A DNA stretch of 64,000 bases, taken from contig NZ_JADMUF010000004.1 of assembly GCF_015546965.1 (NCBI RefSeq), positions 96,559 through 160,558 of the forward strand, written 5' to 3'. The notes under the pieces are model-generated. The model saw only the letters and a list, made by a program, of their open reading frames with translations, was not told the DNA's origin and searched no databases. Every line of letters starts with the position of its first letter. The first letter of the stretch is position 1. This DNA is from Collinsella aerofaciens (lineage in GTDB: Bacteria; Actinomycetota; Coriobacteriia; Coriobacteriales; Coriobacteriaceae). Positions 62,267 to 64,000 of the stretch are shown in pieces. The position numbers and the translations under genes were made by a program.

Positions 62267-63694
62267 TTAGGCCTCGACGGTGTCCAGGTCAAAGCCAAAG
62301 TAGCGGACCGCATTGTTGTAGCTGATGTCGCGCACGATACTGCCCAGCAGCTCCATGTCGGCCGGGTACTTGCCCTGCTCGACCCACTCGCCGATCACGC
62401 TGCACAGCACGCGACGGAAGTACTCGTGACGCGGGTAGGACAGGAAGGAGCGGGAGTCGGTAAGCATGCCCACAAAGTTGCCCAGCACGCCCTCGTTAGC
62501 CAAAGCCGTGAGCTGCTCGCGCATGCCGACCTCGTTGTCGTTGAACCACCAGGCGGAGCCGTTCTGGATCTTACCGGCAGTCGGAGCCTCCTGGAAGCAG
62601 CCCATGACGGTATCGATCATGGTGTTATCGATGGGGTTCAGGCTGTACAGGATGGTCTTGGGCAGGCCGCAGGTCTCCTGGATGGAGTTGAGGAAATCGG
62701 CGAGCTGGTCGGACGGCGTGTAGTTGGAGATGCAGTCGTAGCCGGTGTCGGGACCGAGCTTGGCGAACATGGCGCGGTTGTTGTCGCGCTTGCACCCAAA
62801 GTGCAGCTGCATGGCCCAGCCCAGACCGACATACTCACCGGCAACGAACTGCATAAAGGCAGTCTTGTACTTGAGGACCTCCTCCTCGGTTAGCGGCTCA
62901 GCAGCCAGGCCCTTGGCAAAGATGGCCTCGATCTCGTCGGCGGTAGCCGGGACGTACATAACGTAGTCAAGTGCGTGGTCGGATGCGCGGCAGCCCAGCT
63001 CGTGAGCAACGTCGTAGCGCTTGGAGATGGCAGCCTTCATGCCCTCGAAGTCGCTGACCTCAACGCCGGCAACCTCGGAGAGGCGCTTGCAGTAGTCGGC
63101 AAACTCCTGGCCGCGCTCGATGCGCAGGGCGGCGTCGGGGCGCATGGCGGGAACGACCTGAACGTCAAAGCTGTCGTCGGCTGCAATCTTCTTGTGCCAC
63201 TCAAAGCTGTCGGCGGGGTCGTCAGTAGTGCAGATCATGCGGACGTTGGACTGCTTGATCAGGTTGCGGCAGGTGAAACTGGCCTCGGCGAGCTTGGCGT
63301 TGGCAAGGTCCCAAACCTCCTGGGCAGTCTTGCCGTTGAGGACGCCCTCGTAGCCAAAGTAGCGCTTAAGCTCCAGGTGGCTCCACTCAAAGACGGGGTT
63401 GCCGACGCAGCGACCCAGGGTCTCGGCCCACTTTTGGAACTTCTCGCGAGCAGGAGCGTCGCCAGTGATAAAACGCTCGTCGACGCCGTTGGCGCGCATC
63501 AGGCGCCACTTGTAGTGGTCGCCGCCCAGCCAAACCTCGGTGATGTTCTCGAAACGCTTGTCCTCCCAGATCTCCTTGGGGGAAATGTGGCAGTGGTAGT
63601 CGACGATGGGCATGCCCTTGGCAAAGTTGTGGAACAGCTCCTCGCCGGTCTTGGTGCTCAGCAGGAAATCCTGATCGTCCATAAAGTTTTTCAT
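62267..63694 (-). CDS. uxaC: Uronate isomerase
   Basis: About 475 residues. Amidohydrolase-like TIM barrel that isomerises galacturonate to tagaturonate (and glucuronate to fructuronate). Metal-binding VDYHCHISPKEI near the N-terminus, MLTDSRSFLSYPRHEYFRR and GNFVGM near the C-terminus are typical. The start at 63694 (MKNFMDDQDF) follows AAGGGGCTG; a longer frame to 63838 would run through the operators. First gene of the operon. Confidence 0.95.
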   Translation of the reverse strand: MKNFMDDQDFLLSTKTGEELFHNFAKGMPIVDYHCHISPKEIWEDKRFENITEVWLGGDHYKWRLMRANGVDERFITGDAPAREKFQKWAETLGRCVGNPVFEWSHLELKRYFGYEGVLNGKTAQEVWDLANAKLAEASFTCRNLIKQSNVRMICTTDDPADSFEWHKKIAADDSFDVQVVPAMRPDAALRIERGQEFADYCKRLSEVAGVEVSDFEGMKAAISKRYDVAHELGCRASDHALDYVMYVPATADEIEAIFAKGLAAEPLTEEEVLKYKTAFMQFVAGEYVGLGWAMQLHFGCKRDNNRAMFAKLGPDTGYDCISNYTPSDQLADFLNSIQETCGLPKTILYSLNPIDNTMIDTVMGCFQEAPTAGKIQNGSAWWFNDNEVGMREQLTALANEGVLGNFVGMLTDSRSFLSYPRHEYFRRVLCSVIGEWVEQGKYPADMELLGSIVRDISYNNAVRYFGFDLDTVEA

Positions 63695-63746
63695 CAAACA
63701 GCCCCTTTGCTGGCAAGGCGGGCGCACGGCGCGCTCGTTATCCTTT

Positions 63747-63841
63747 AGGTGAACGTTCACTATACTAATCCATTGCTTCTCAAAAGGTGAACGTTCACCT
63801 AACCACCACGGGGTGAACGGTCGATTTTGTCCGTTCAACGG
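63747..63841 (-). promoter_or_regulatory. Composite control region of uxaCBA
   Basis: The perfect palindrome AGGTGAACGTTCACCT (63785-63800) and AGGTGAACGTTCACTA (63747-63762) flank a -10 candidate TATAGT (63764-63759 on the minus strand). The 28-bp motif TGAACGGTCG...CCGTTCAACGG (63814-63841) lies 13 bp further upstream. Confidence 0.65.
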
Positions 63842-63844
63842 TTG

Positions 63845-63985
63845 CTGGAGATGTAACTTGCATGTATTGCGGACTGGTTGGCGTCCCCGAACACCGAACT
63901 TGAGCGCTTTTGCTCAGGTGGGTGGTAGCGCGCAGAGATGTGGTGTAAGAGGCGGGGCATGCCCCGCCTCTTCTCTTTCTTGAAA
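63845..63985 (+). promoter_or_regulatory. T-box leader for a gene beyond the right edge
   Basis: AGGTGGGTGGTAGCGCG (63916-63932) closely matches the T-box consensus. A small stem GAGC/GCTC (63902-63915) lies just before it, where T-boxes have stem III. A terminator follows, GAGGCGGGGC (63949-63958) and GCCCCGCCTC (63961-63970), with a T-rich tail. AAAGGGAGGGG at 63982 onward is a ribosome site. The regulated gene, usually an aminoacyl-tRNA synthetase or amino-acid gene, is outside the window. Stem I and the specifier codon could not be identified; the leader seems short. Confidence 0.65.
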
Positions 63986-64000
63986 GGGAGGGGACACCGC

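Overview
The window is high-GC, densely coded DNA. Several features suggest an anaerobic Gram-positive actinobacterium of the class Coriobacteriia, most likely Collinsella or a close relative. These are LPXTG-type pilins with a class C sortase, an atypical OmpR-family regulator next to a glutamine synthetase gene, the RpiB/SDR route for unsaturated uronates, and gut-type uronate catabolism. The species call is inference from gene content and base composition; there is no rRNA gene here to confirm it.

Layout. (1) 1-9600: a sortase-pilus locus read leftwards: tip adhesin (5593-9097, frameshifted at a G7 tract), minor pilin, major pilin, terminator, then a sortase. Between pilins and sortase lies a duplicated structured small RNA facing a 50-residue hydrophobic small protein, which looks like a type I toxin-antitoxin unit. 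(2) 9600-22280: housekeeping and efflux genes: HAD phosphatase, MFS exporter, moaA plus a moaC-mobB fusion, a nuclease-fold protein of unknown role, a heterodimeric ABC exporter, and a MATE pump with its MerR regulator. (3) 22278-26390: a Phd/RelE-type toxin-antitoxin pair, then an exonuclease-BRCT gene and ligA. The last ~700 bp of ligA and the exonuclease gene are more AT-rich than the rest. (4) 26635-33600: HtrA protease, an AT-rich island of secreted and membrane proteins including a papain-fold protease and a nonsense-interrupted gene, a GlnR-like regulator with a glutamine synthetase homologue that lacks key ligands, and a RelB-MNT/HepT pair. (5) 33608-64000: a long sugar-acid and pectin region.

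How region 5 works. A hexuronide symporter (57128-58687) imports oligogalacturonides. Enzymes without signal peptides then act inside the cell: a GH28 polygalacturonase, a pectin methylesterase fused to an alpha/beta esterase, a second esterase, an SGNH esterase and a GH105 unsaturated uronyl hydrolase. Galacturonate goes through UxaC, UxaB and UxaA to 2-keto-3-deoxygluconate (KDG). Unsaturated uronate goes through DhuI (RpiB-like) and DhuD (SDR) to KDG. A GntP permease with an IlvD/Edd dehydratase probably feeds another aldonate into KDG. KdgK and Eda convert KDG to pyruvate and glyceraldehyde 3-phosphate. Several promoters carry paired AGGTGAACGTTCACCT-like operators, preceded by a 28-bp direct-repeat motif that also occurs upstream of the pilus operon. 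A T-box leader for a gene beyond the right edge closes the window.

Many gene 3' ends carry long hairpins of at least three sequence families. In one family the stems differ but stay paired while the loop keeps a CCTGTCCC-type core.
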